Assembly (NCBI GenBank): GCA_963969365.1
Contig: OZ017748.1
Location: 2,725,001-2,789,000 of the forward strand
Length of the DNA: 64,000 bases
Direction: 5' to 3'
Origin: Asterochloris sp. CNOR1
Lineage: Eukaryota > Chlorophyta > Trebouxiophyceae > Trebouxiales > Trebouxiaceae
The notes under the pieces were generated by a model that made no database searches, had not been told where the DNA came from, and saw nothing but the letters and a program-made list of their open reading frames with translations. A program made the position numbers and the translations under genes. Of this stretch, positions 1 to 9,945 are shown piece by piece (within the stretch, counting starts at the first letter, position 1; the number at the start of each line of letters is the position of its first letter).

Positions 1-252
1 TTGCGGTGTGCCCAGAAGCCTCAACGCAGGGTCCTCCCGCCAGAAGTGGGTGCAGCTTGCTGCGCCTGCCACAGTCAGGCATGGCCTTGCCAGCAGCCAC
101 CTCCAGGATTTGGTGCAGGATTGCGTAGGGCGCCTGCCTGTGGAGCGGGCTGCATAAAGTAACCCTTGCGCCGCTGAAGCGTGGGACCATTATCACAACC
201 AAGGCCCGTGCATGCTGCTATGTCAGCTCCCTGAGCCAGTCGTTTCAACTGC

Positions 253-2312
253 AGGAGAAGGAGACAAAGGGCGAAACCCATGAGAAGCGGCTGCGCATCC
301 TGGGCGAGGAGATGAATACGGAGGAGCTCAAGGAGGTGCTTCAGGTCAGTGGATGGGTGGCGCTCTGAGCCTGCCATCCTGCCTGCCAGGTCATGGTATG
401 CTGCATGCTTGCCCTGGACTGTGCATCGTGCTGCACTGTGCATGGTGCCAGCGGGTGGCAGCGCCATACCACTGGAGCCAAGACAGCCTTGGTTGCCCAG
501 CGGTCAGGTCACGGTGCCAGATCATGCAGCAGCAGCCTCTATCCAAGCCACCTTGACAGATGTCAGCAACACTCTCAACGAGGTCCCAGGAGCAGCCTGT
601 TCTCTATCCTCTGCCATGCCACTGTAGCGCAGCTGGCTCAGCCTATACATGGGCAGCTCATGTGCACTGGGTCACCCAGCTGCCATCAGTGCCAGCAGCT
701 GTCAACCTCTGGCAGGTCTGGCTGCCCTACAGGGGCAAGCTGCCAGCAGCAGCTGCCAGGAATTCCAGCCTCCCAGACATGCAGCAACCCTTGGCAGCTC
801 ATCTGCGATATCTGCAGGCCTGCCAGCGGGCCTGCCTGGCCTCCAGGAAAGTGGCGCCCAGGGCGCAGTGGGTAGGCATCATTGCAGCCCCTGCCCATGT
901 CCTGGATTTCACACTGTCCGATGTGCAGGCCTGCCTGCACGACATGCTGCCCCAGGACCGCCCCGAGGCCAGTAAGCCTTCCCTGTGGAACTGCTGGCGC
1001 CCCAAACCGCCAGCCCACGCTGTGAACGAGGAGGAACTGGACAAGGCAGCAGAGTACGTGGTGTCCAGGTTTGGGGTGTACAGCGACGACGAGGAAGAGT
1101 CTGACGATGAGGATGAGTGGGAGGGCGGCAAGGTGGGCAGGTCCTGCTGTAAGCCTTGTTGAGCGCTGGTGTTACCATAAGTAGGAGGGCAGCAGGGGTG
1201 TCTCTGCACTGCTCTGCCTCCAGCGACGACGAGGAAGAGTCAGACAAGCAGCATGAGTGGAGGCCGGCAGGGTACGTTGCAGGCACAGCATGCAGCTTTG
1301 TTTCTCTGAAGGCTGGTCTGGGAATGGGTGGAGGCCCAGCAGGGTCATGTGTGCACTTCTTTGCCTCCAGAGGGCAGCAAGGTGGGCTGCCCCTGCATGA
1401 GCTCAACGAGCATGTCAGCCTGCAGCGCTTGACTGCAGTGCCCCCATCACAGAGCGGTCACAGAGCTGTCAGAGCGAGTCCTGGTGAAGCCTGTGTCCAA
1501 GAGCCAAGCGTGTCATGTGAAGAGTGCTGCAGCAGGGGGTGTGCATGTGCCTCGACTCAAGCCCGCTGCGCCTGCCCTGCCCGCAGAAGAAGGACGCGCA
1601 TGCGATCAGCGACGCCCAGCTGGAAAAGGAGCGGGAGCAGCTGGCCAAGGCGTTGGAGCGCCTGGCAGATGTGCAGCACGAGCTGGCTGATGGCCAGCGC
1701 AACCTCATGAACGGTGAGCTGCCGCCTGCTGCCTCTGCTTGATGCGCAGCACAACCTGGCTGGTGGCCCGCATGACCCCATGAAAGGTGAGCTGCTGCCT
1801 GCTGCCTCTGCTCAATGGGAAGCACGACCTGGCTGGCAGCAGCTTACAAATCACCGGATGGGTGGCAGTGCGCAAGGCCAGGCTCCTGCAGCTTGCAGGC
1901 TGCTTCACTCGTTGCTGTGCGCAGGACCTATGTGTAGCACAGACTGGGGTTGGAGGCATGCTGCCCCTGCTTTCTAAACTTCTGCACAGCTGGCTTGCTG
2001 GCAAGCGCACGTCATTGAGCAGGGTTTCCCGTCAACTGTTTCAAACAGCTTGATCTGTCACCTGACGTGCAGTGCTTGGCTGCTACCGGCTGCAGGGAGG
2101 CATGCACCATGTCCAGTCCCTAGACAGTGGCTGACTGTCTGCTTTGCTGCAATGCAGGCCAGCGGCAGCTTGCTGAGCAGCAGCGCAGGCTTGTGTCGCT
2201 CATAAATCCGCAGAGGCCTGCAGGAGTAGAGCGGCCCAAGCCGTTGACTGCCAGTGGCAGCGTCCTTCCCCCTGAGCAAGGCGATGATGGAGAGGGCACC
2301 TCAACCTCTTAG
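253..2312 (+). CDS. 3' part of an unrecognised coiled-coil, acidic protein gene
   Basis: I do not recognise this protein. Four exons are supported by splice signals and coding character. The first (253-344) encodes a charged helix around KRLRILGEEMNTEELKEVLQ and ends at a GTCAGT donor. The second (about 927-1131) ends in an acidic run with the sequence VSRFGVYSDDEEESDDEDEW. The third (about 1587-1712) is a strong coiled-coil candidate with EKEREQLAKALERLADVQ. The last (about 2159-2312) begins with QRQLAEQQRRL and stops at 2310-2312. The long stretch 345-926 may hold further exons that I could not place, and the 5' end lies to the left of the window. The coiled coil and acidic box suggest a structural or chromatin-associated protein, but that is only inference. 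It converges with the bL21 gene, leaving about 250 bp for both 3' ends. Confidence 0.5.
1667..1813 (+). repeat. 73-bp tandem duplication spanning an exon end and its 5' splice site
   Basis: The block starting at 1667 (exon end, donor GTGAGC and the first intron bases) is repeated with about 85% identity from 1740-1741, again with a GTGAGC donor. A third, partial copy starts near 1813. The duplication creates two tandem candidate donors inside one gene. Confidence 0.75.
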
Positions 2313-2561
2313 TCGTGTCCAGTACAGCCAAATCCTAGTATGGTCCGGCCCTCTTGTATGGTGACGGCTCTCTTTGTGACCAATTGCCTTTGCACCATAG
2401 CAGTGTGCTGCTGATGCAGTAAGTGCAGTTTTGTTGCACCTATATGCCAGAACACCCTCCTTGCCTTCATTCCCTGCAAACTTTCTTGTGTGCTTATTCC
2501 TTTGAAAGACTTGAAGTGTCTTCTACATTCCTTCCCTGGATTAAGCAGAGGCATGCTGAGC
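2313..2561. other. Intergenic, convergent 3' ends
   Basis: Spacer between the stop of the left-edge gene (+) and the stop of the bL21 gene (-). It is less GC-rich than the coding DNA around it, as expected of 3' UTRs. I see no further gene or structured element. Confidence 0.5.
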
Positions 2562-3323
2562 TCATGCCTTGGAGATCTTTGTGACCATAAACTTGGTCAG
2601 TGGCTGCCTGTGACCATTCTTCTTCTGGTAATGCTTCTTCGGCCTCATCTTGTACACGATCACTTTCTTGCCTTTCAACTCCTCCACAATCTGCGCCTGC
2701 ACCTTCACGTTTTCGAGGTACGGCTGGCCTGCAGCAGGGCCAGATGCTCTGGGGGCTGGTTGTCTTGTTGCCGCAGGCATGAGGTTGCACCAGTGCTGCA
2801 CTGCAATGAACTGCAACAGCCTTGAGGCTTGGGCTCCTGCAAGAACAGCATGCTCACCAACAGAGAATTCCTCGCCCTGCCTAAGTGCCAGCACCCTGCC
2901 AAACTCAATGGTTGAACCAGGTGCCGCCTGCAGAGTGGTGGCAGCTTTGAGGTCAGCTTGAGCAGTCTCGAGGTGCAACATCGTTTCTACCAGTGGTGCC
3001 AAACCTGAAGTCTGTGGCAGGTCTGTTCACGGCCCTCCTCCAGGAACATCTGCTCGCCCCCAATGTCCACAATGGCGTAATCTCTGTCTTGCGTTGCAAT
3101 CTCAGCTCGTGGTGTGGCTTCAGGCAGACGAGTCTGGCTCAGTGTACGCAAAAGCCACAGAAGGTTGCTTTGCCAGACGTGCAGCAGTCTGCTTACCTCT
3201 GGCCTGCTGAAGCCTGCATGGGCGTGGTTTGATGCCAGTATGGGTGCGCAGCGGCAGCCCTTGCATTGCAGATCTCCCCGTGACTGTGCTGCAGCTGTGC
3301 TGCAGCGCCATGCCCCTCAGCAT
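2562..3323 (-). CDS. Plastid-type 50S ribosomal protein bL21 (nuclear gene)
   Basis: Encodes bL21, a 50S subunit protein. Four exons splice cleanly on the minus strand. Exon 1 (about 3197-3323) is a Ser/Thr/Arg-rich leader with no acidic residues, as in a plastid transit peptide. Exon 2 carries the family hallmark [20 protein letters not shown]. Exon 3 reads [19 protein letters not shown]. Exon 4 (2562-2728) gives [19 protein letters not shown], then [20 protein letters not shown] and a short C-terminus. Intron donors and acceptors join these in phase, for example CAG|GTTTGG with CTGCAG|GC, and G|GTGAGC with CTGCAG|GCC. Residues resemble the plastid and cyanobacterial form more than the mitochondrial one; a mitochondrial location cannot be excluded. 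The start at 3323 is the first Met of the leader; the Met at 3266 is an alternative. It lies head-to-head with the next gene over about 120 bp. Confidence 0.88.
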
Positions 3324-3443
3324 GATGCAATGCAGAGATGGCTGGTCAAGTGCTGCTTAACCTAATTATGGAGTCAACCGCAGCTAGGTCACAACACAGC
3401 ATGCAATGGAGCTTGCGTTTCTTAGGGAGCCTGAGCCATCAGA
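3324..3443. promoter_or_regulatory. Short divergent intergenic region, probable shared promoter
   Basis: About 120 bp separate the proposed starts of the bL21 gene (-) and the following gene (+). I see no clear TATA box. The region must hold both promoters unless the true starts lie further inside the genes. Confidence 0.4.
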
Positions 3444-6400
3444 ATGCAGCACGACCCGCCCCCTCTCGGGCACGTCCATCCCTCGCGCTTGTATGGCGAG
3501 GGAGCTGCAAATGCGAGGCTGTTCGGCAGAGTCCCTCTTTCAGAGCCAGAGCCAGAGCCAGAGCCAGAGTCGAAATCAGAGCCTGCTGAGGCACCCCAAC
3601 CACGATGGACCTGGGACGAGCTTGTGGATGCCAGGTGACAAGGGCGCTCACACTGCTGCTCACCCGCATGCAGGGCAAGGTTGAGGAGCTGCTTTGCATT
3701 GCAGGCAGGTGACCAAGGATGTTGCCGGCTCATGGGAGGATGCAGAGTTTCTGTAAGTGTACATTACAGTGCCCTGCTATAGTACCTCCTGTTCTGCATG
3801 AGAGGTCTCAGGTTGCCACTGGACTGTGCTCTGTGTTGGCACAGGGATGACATGCTGCAGCTGCGGTGGCCTCTGTCCTGGAAGCAGCCCCTTTTCGCCG
3901 CCCAAGGACCAAACAGGCAGCAGCAGAGCAGAGAGCTGCTGAAACAGGTGGCACGACATGAGGGCGGCCACACTGTCAGCAGAAGCCTGCCTGTCGCCTG
4001 TCTGGCGCTTGCCAGGTCTGGCCTGCCCCTGGAGGCGGCCATTACCCGCAGCCTGGGCGAGCTGCAGTCTGGCCAGGGCTGGCTGGACGCAGCAGCCCAG
4101 CAGCTGGCCATCAAGGCTGCCCCTGAGCACATCTGGGGGCCCCAAGGTCCTCGCAAGGCGGGGCTCGGCATGAAACGGAAAGCTCCCTCTGCCAGCACGC
4201 ACCCACCCAGAAACCATGAGTTTGTCAAGCCAGACGTGGAGAAAAAGCCCCCACTGTCGCTGCACAGACGCCACAGCAGCAGCCAGCGCGGGTGGCAGTT
4301 CAAGCTGCGACCACAGGGTCCACCACCGGTGCCCAAGCAGGATGGAAAGGACCCACGCATGGTGGCTGCCTCGGTGGCAGGGGTGCTGACCCCTGAAGGT
4401 CCCCCAGCGCAGGCACCTGCCAGTGTCCAGGGGCGCCCATGCTCTCCAGCAGCAGACCTGGCAGGGGTGGAGCCTCCCCAGCCAGGGGAGCAAGCAGCAG
4501 GGGTGGAGCATCCGCAGGCAGGGAAGCCAGCAGCAGGGGTGCCTCCCCCACAGGCAGGCCCAGGCGGCTTAGTCAGTCCTGCTGCTGCCCCCGCCACTCC
4601 GGCGCAGGGGCCCCCTCCCGCAGAGCAGCGGCAGCAGGGGCAGGCGCAGGCGTTTGCAGGGGGCGGCCTCGCTGCCCCGTCTGAGGCACATGCGGAGCCC
4701 ATGCATGTGCCGGAGCGTCCTGAGCCGTGCGACCTGGGGCCCGCCTTTCAGGGAGTGATCGACCACCCTGCCGTCCAGGCAGGTGGCCGCACGCCGATGC
4801 CAGCTTCAGCAGCTGGCACGGCTGGCGAGCAGCCACCACCAGGAGCTGCAGGCGGGCAGGCTGACGCAAGCCCCACAGCACTGTGCCTTGCAGCTGTTCA
4901 GACTGTAAAGCAAGAACCAGACGTCCCACAGGAGGCAGAGCACCAGGTCAAGGTGCTCTTTGAGGGGCCCACCAACATGGAGCTGGGCTTTCTGGAGGGA
5001 CCGGCTTGTGGGGAGCTGCAGGCCCAGCAGGTGAGCCAAGCCCGCGAGCATAGTCGTGGGGGGCAATTGCGCTGGGCAGCAGCAGGCGCCAACCTCTCGC
5101 AGAGCGCTGGCTGGAACGGGCACAGCAGTCAAGGCAGTGGCGGTCTGCCCTGTGGAACAGCACTGCCTGGGTGACTATGTGCAACGCCTGATACCTCAGG
5201 GTGTGAGCGCCGCATTTGTTGACATGACACAGAGGCAGTGCCTGTGCCTCTGCAGCACTGGCCACATGCAGGTCTTGCACCTTGACACTGCTGCACACGA
5301 GCTGCCGTCAGGGATGAGTGCCTGGACCCTGTGCTGGCTGGCGGCTCACCTGCAGGAGCCGGTGGACTGCAGCAAGCTGCTGCTCACGCCGCGGTTAGGG
5401 GACGTGCAGCTGGAGGCACTGCTGCCTCAGCGGGTGGTGGACAGGCAGGCTCCCACGGGAGTGCCTGAGGACGGGCGCCTGGCCCCCTTGAGGCTGCCTT
5501 CGAAGGCCCCCATCGTGACCTGGGTGTGCACCTTCAAGAGATGGCGCCAGATTGGCGTGGATCCCAGGTGGGCTTGCCTTGAGGTTGTGGTCACTTCTGT
5601 TGCCTGGACGCAACAGTTCTGCTGTCTGGGCATCGCTGAGCTTGCAGAATTCGTTATGGATAACAGCCACAGCCCATGCTGTTCGCATGTGCATGTCAGC
5701 TCTACCCTCAAGGTGTGGCCAGACAGTTCAGCCGGCTCTGAGAAAGCCATTGAAAAACCATTGAACCAAACTGCAGGCTTCTTTCGCTCTGGCCTGTGCA
5801 TAGGCCACGAGTTGTTTCGAATGCTGTTTGTTATAGAGGACCTGCTGCCTTCCCTGCAGGGCGCTGGACATCTGCAACAAGACCAACAACCGCAGCAGCA
5901 GGTGCTGCCTGCGTTGTGGGGCGCCGCGCCCAGACCTGGAGCTTGAAGAGCGCATCCATGCCATCCTGCAGGCAAGCTGCTGCGTATGCAGCACAGCTGA
6001 TGTCATTTCAGGTGCATGATTCGCCTTCGGCAAGCCCCAGTTGATGCCCTGCTGATTTGCAAGCAAGCTGCTAGCGCTGTGCAATTGCACTGTAGGCAAC
6101 AGTATGCCATGCTTTTAGGGTGGGCCTGGTCACGTCCTTTGCAGCAGGTTGGCAGGCAGAGTGCTGCGTTGTTGTGTCAGCCACAAGCTAACAGCTGGGG
6201 CGGCTCTGGCTTTGGTTGCAGTCCCTTGTCATTATGCTTCTGCCTTCTGCAGACCTCCGGTGAGCAGGAGGTCGACGTGGAAGATGTAATGGCGCACCTG
6301 GAGGTGTCAGCAGGCAGTGCGGTGGGAGCAGGGTTTGCCTTCACTGCTGACGAGGTTGAGGGCGCACTGGCCCAGGCGCAGGCAGCGAGAGGTGCGGACC

Positions 6401-9400
6401 CGCTGCTGTATGGTTGCTTGGTCAGGTCCCATGGCGAGCCAAGTCATTCTGCTTGCCAGGGATGCCTGGCAACATCCATGTGGCTACACCATCAGCTGCT
6501 GCACATTTCCTCAACACTGGCAGACATGCTGTGCTGATGTGCTTGCACAATGGGACCTGCTTGCCTTTGCCCCCAACTCTCCCCCCGCTCCCCGCCCCCC
6601 CACCCAAGAACATTGCACATCTGAGCGGCATCAGCGCAAAATTGGAGCCGTATGCCTGCAGAGACAGCCCATAGCAGCCAGCCTCAGGCACCGCAGCTAC
6701 CCAGCAGCAGTGATGCAATGGGGCTGGCAGGCTGTGAGCCGATCAGCATGCACCAGCGCAGCAATTGGGAGCAGACTTCAGATGCAAGCAGCCTATCTGA
6801 CCTCGACATGGAGCTGCAGGATTGGCAGCAGGAACCAGACAGCTCCCTGGCAGAGACTCTGCACCAACTGCAGCGGGAGAGGCCTCCCGACAACAATGCA
6901 GGTCAGTCAAATTACCCTGGCTGGTGTCCTGCTGTGGGGGCTGCAGCCAACCATAGCTGTGAGGGTGACGCACCAGATATTGAGTGTGCCCCTTGTGACA
7001 GCGACGCAGGGTCCCAAGGCGGCTTCACATTGCTGCTGTTGTGCCACTGCAGGTGAACAGACGCGTCGGGCCTCAAGGCTGATTGACCAGGCAGCCGCTG
7101 CGCTAACTCTGGAGCCGCGGCTGCAAGCTGCCTGGCAGTCTCAGGCCCGTCCCACGCCCAGTGTGCTTGTAGCGCCTGCTGCGGTGTGGTCGAGCAACAT
7201 TGCGGAGGCCCCTGCCATGGCTGGCACAGCTACCAACAGCACCTCCTTGCACACTCTCTCTGCGGCTTCAGACGGCGTGCATGCCACTGATTCTGACGTG
7301 CTGGGAGCGGGGGCCGCTGGGGCTTCTGGCAGCGGTGTAGGGTCCCAGCAGGCGTTCAGGAAGCAGCACCAGCTGCAGTCGAGGTGCACAGCAGCCGCGC
7401 AGGGCAGCCACCTGTCACGCAACCTTGTGGGTGAGTGATGCAAGCTGCATGCCTCCTAATGCTTAAACACGCATGGCTGAAGGATGGGACCACCTCTCCT
7501 TTCTGCATAGCATGTAGTGTGGTGGCAGGAGCGTGCTGAGCTCACAGACTCACACTGCATGTGCTGCTGTATGCTGGCCCAGGTCCAATGTGGTGGCAGC
7601 ACTTCGAGATGGCAGCCATTCAAGTGCTGTCCAAGTGGTTGCTGATCTCAGGGCACCCTGTCTGCTCTGCAGAGCATGCGCTGCGCATCATCAAGCCCCA
7701 CAAGGGGGGTCAGTACAATCAGCTGGGCCGGTTTGAGACGCATCTGCTGCGCATGCTGGACACAGGAAAACCCCCTGAGGATGAGCAGCTCAGGTGAGCG
7801 TGCCTGCATGTGACCTGGCCAAGATCAAAGTCCCTGACCAAGCATGACATGGGCTCTTACTGGTGGAAAGGCATTGAGTGGACCTTCGTCTCCAGAGAAC
7901 AAACGACTTTGCAATGCATGGCGGCCCACTGTGTTGTGCCTTTCACCAGCCGAACCAGACACTTGAGAAGATCCCTGGTGTGCATACGCACATTCCAGAA
8001 CAAGCTGAACTTTGCGCAACCTGGAGACACTGCAGGCAACTGTTTGTGCAGGCAGCTGTTTGTGACCCTGCCTCCTGAGGAGCATCGAGATGTGGAGCTG
8101 CTTGAGGCAGCACATGACAGTGAGATGGATGTGGCCGGCGCGGTCTCTGTGCCTGGGCGCGCTGAGCCACGGGGAGTGCGCTGCCAGGCGTCTGCAGGGG
8201 CCGTTTCAGACCAGACGCTGCACGTGCTGCTGGGTGGCCAGGTCTGTTCAGATTGAAGGCCAGCAGCTGAATTGTTTGTTGTGAGAGGCTCTGGTGCTGC
8301 CGCACCGCACACGCCTGATAACCTGAGACAGGCTGAGCAGCATGCCAGCAGCATGTGCACCTACATCATGCTTGCTTTTCCTTGACAGTGCAGGGCTGTT
8401 CATTTAGTCCTGCGCCAGCTGAGTGTTTGAACCTCTGCCTTCTGCAGAACCCCTACAGCGCCATCAATGCTGGCCAGGGAGGCACCCACAATGCCCCCAA
8501 TTTCAGGCCTGCCACTCTGTTCAGGCTGGGGCAGGAAGCTCGCCGAACATGGTTAGTGGCACCGCAGCTGTCACTGTCAACAGGTAAGTGCACGCCTGGC
8601 TGCAATGCCTGGTTGCTGGCAGGAGCCAGGGCCCCCTATGGGCAATGCTGAACTGTTGCTGACTTTGCCCAGCCAGCGACAACCTTGCAGTGGCAGCACG
8701 GCTGGCAACTGCAGCGCTGCCTGCCATGGCAGCTGGCAATAGGCGGGTGCATGCAGTGCGGGGCTGCTCAAGCTGTCTTTGAGGCTGCTCAGCCAGCTGG
8801 AGCCTGGCAGTGCCTGTGAGGCAGTGGTGAGCAGCCTCAGGGACAGCTTGAGCAGCCCCGCAGTGCATGCACCCGCCCACTGCCAGCCGCCATGGCAGGT
8901 GCCTAAAGCCAGCGCCTGACCTGCTCATAGACAGTAACCTGCTGCATTTTTCAAAGCTGAGGGCAAATCTAAGCTTGTTCTATTCTGTGCAGGACATCAG
9001 AGAGCGGTGGCGCAGGCCAGGCACAATGCCTACATGGCAGACCTCAGGGAGCAGGACCGGCTCAGATACTATAAACAGGCAGCGGCCAGCAACGGGCGCC
9101 AGAAGATCATTGACTATGAGGTGGCCCTCAAGAAGGGCAGGAGTGCTGCCGCTGAGGAGGCTGCTGCCATTTCCGCTGCCAAGCAGCGGCTGGCCTCCTG
9201 TGCGCTCAGGCCACGCACTGCTGAGGGCTTTCGGCCAGTTGTGCATGTGCAGCAGCCAGCAGCACAGCAGCAGCGAACAACATCAGACCATTTGAAAGCT
9301 GTGGGGCCCCAGCAGCTGCAGCAGCAGCAGGTGCATGAGCCGCCAGGCGGCGACGATGCTGCTGTTGTCTTCCAGGCTGCTGGCGTCACACCTGTGCCAA

Positions 9401-9681
9401 AGTTTTTGCAGACGGGCAAGTCCTCAAGGGATGGCAAGACGCTGGCAGCTGAGTCATGCGCCAGCAAGTGGGCTCTTCTGCCCATCAGCACCCGCGAGGA
9501 CCCTGAGATGCACCAGATTGCAGCAGCATTGCATGACAGCACCGTTGAGAACACCCTCATGCAGGAGCTTGCTAGTGCTGGGGAGTCTGTTCAGGCACTT
9601 TTCCTGGCAGCTGCACAGAGCGGGGTGAGCCTTACTGTGTTGCACTCTGCACTTGAACGCTTGCACAACCTTCAAGCATGA
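3444..9681 (+). CDS. Unrecognised multi-exon protein with Cys-rich motif, Pro-rich region and C-terminal helical domain
   Basis: I do not recognise the family. The proposed start at 3444 opens an exon with an (Glu-Pro)n run made by a gagcca repeat and ends PRWTWDELVDAR. The next short exon reads QVTKDVAGSWEDAEFL. A long exon (about 3845-5030) starts with a folded-looking stretch and continues into Pro/Ala/Gln-rich sequence with three 12-residue repeats of the type AGVExPQxG. Later exons encode a domain with CLGDYVQRLIPQGVSAAFVD (5160-5570), a Cys motif C-x10-CCLRCG (about 5866-5975), VDVEDVMAHLEVSAG (about 6254-6411), HALRIIKPHKGGQYNQLGRF (about 7590-7795), and exons near 8058-8242 and 8448-8580. 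The final exon (about 8992-9681) is helical, with RHNAYMADLREQDRLRYYKQ, and is Gln-rich. Exons are in plausible phase but I did not verify every junction; two adjacent genes are possible. Confidence 0.5.
3543..3569 (+). repeat. gagcca hexanucleotide repeat encoding a Glu-Pro run
   Basis: Four uninterrupted copies of gagcca plus a partial copy lie inside the first exon of the 3444-9681 gene and encode alternating Glu-Pro. Confidence 0.8.
4459..4566 (+). repeat. Three 36-bp coding repeats
   Basis: Three imperfect copies, about 12 codons each, encode GVEPPQPGEQAA-like units in the Pro-rich exon of the 3444-9681 gene. Probably internal minisatellite expansion. Confidence 0.6.
8723..8896. ncRNA. 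Long near-perfect inverted repeat (hairpin) in an intron
   Basis: The 69-nt segment 8723-8791 is the reverse complement of 8828-8896 with about six differences in 69, two of which would be G-U pairs in RNA. The loop is 36 nt. Both arms start and end with gccatggc and tgctca-type sequence. It sits inside the presumed intron between the exon ending near 8580 and the last exon at about 8992, on either strand reading. The structure could be a microRNA or small-RNA precursor, a fold-back mobile element (MITE-like), or a structural hairpin. No target-site duplication was recognised. Only the pairing itself is certain. Confidence 0.6.
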
Positions 9682-9945
9682 CTCACTTCCCCATTTGCAT
9701 CCATTTCATGACGCGGTGAACTCACCCCAGGAGATGCGAACCCCTAGGCAGACGCCCCCCCCCCCCCCTCTTGACCATTGTCAGAACTGAAATTTTATGA
9801 CACAATGGCACGTGAGAGAAACCCTAAAAACAACACGTGCAGGCACAAGAAGTGTGCAGGCTTGGCCCATGACTTATGCTGTCGCTTTTATTTGTCTCCG
9901 AAGTTCTGGGCACTTCTGAACCTCCCTGAGCCTTTGCCCGGCAAT
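9682..9945 (+). promoter_or_regulatory. Intergenic region and probable promoter/5' UTR of the AUX1-like gene
   Basis: This 264-bp spacer holds a 14-base C homopolymer (9755-9768), two CACGTG cores (9809-9814 and 9834-9839) and between them AAACCCTAA (9819-9827). CACGTG is the G-box core bound by bZIP and bHLH factors in plants, and AAACCCTAA is the plant telo-box. All lie within 140 bp of the proposed start codon. Function is inferred from motif knowledge only. Confidence 0.45.
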
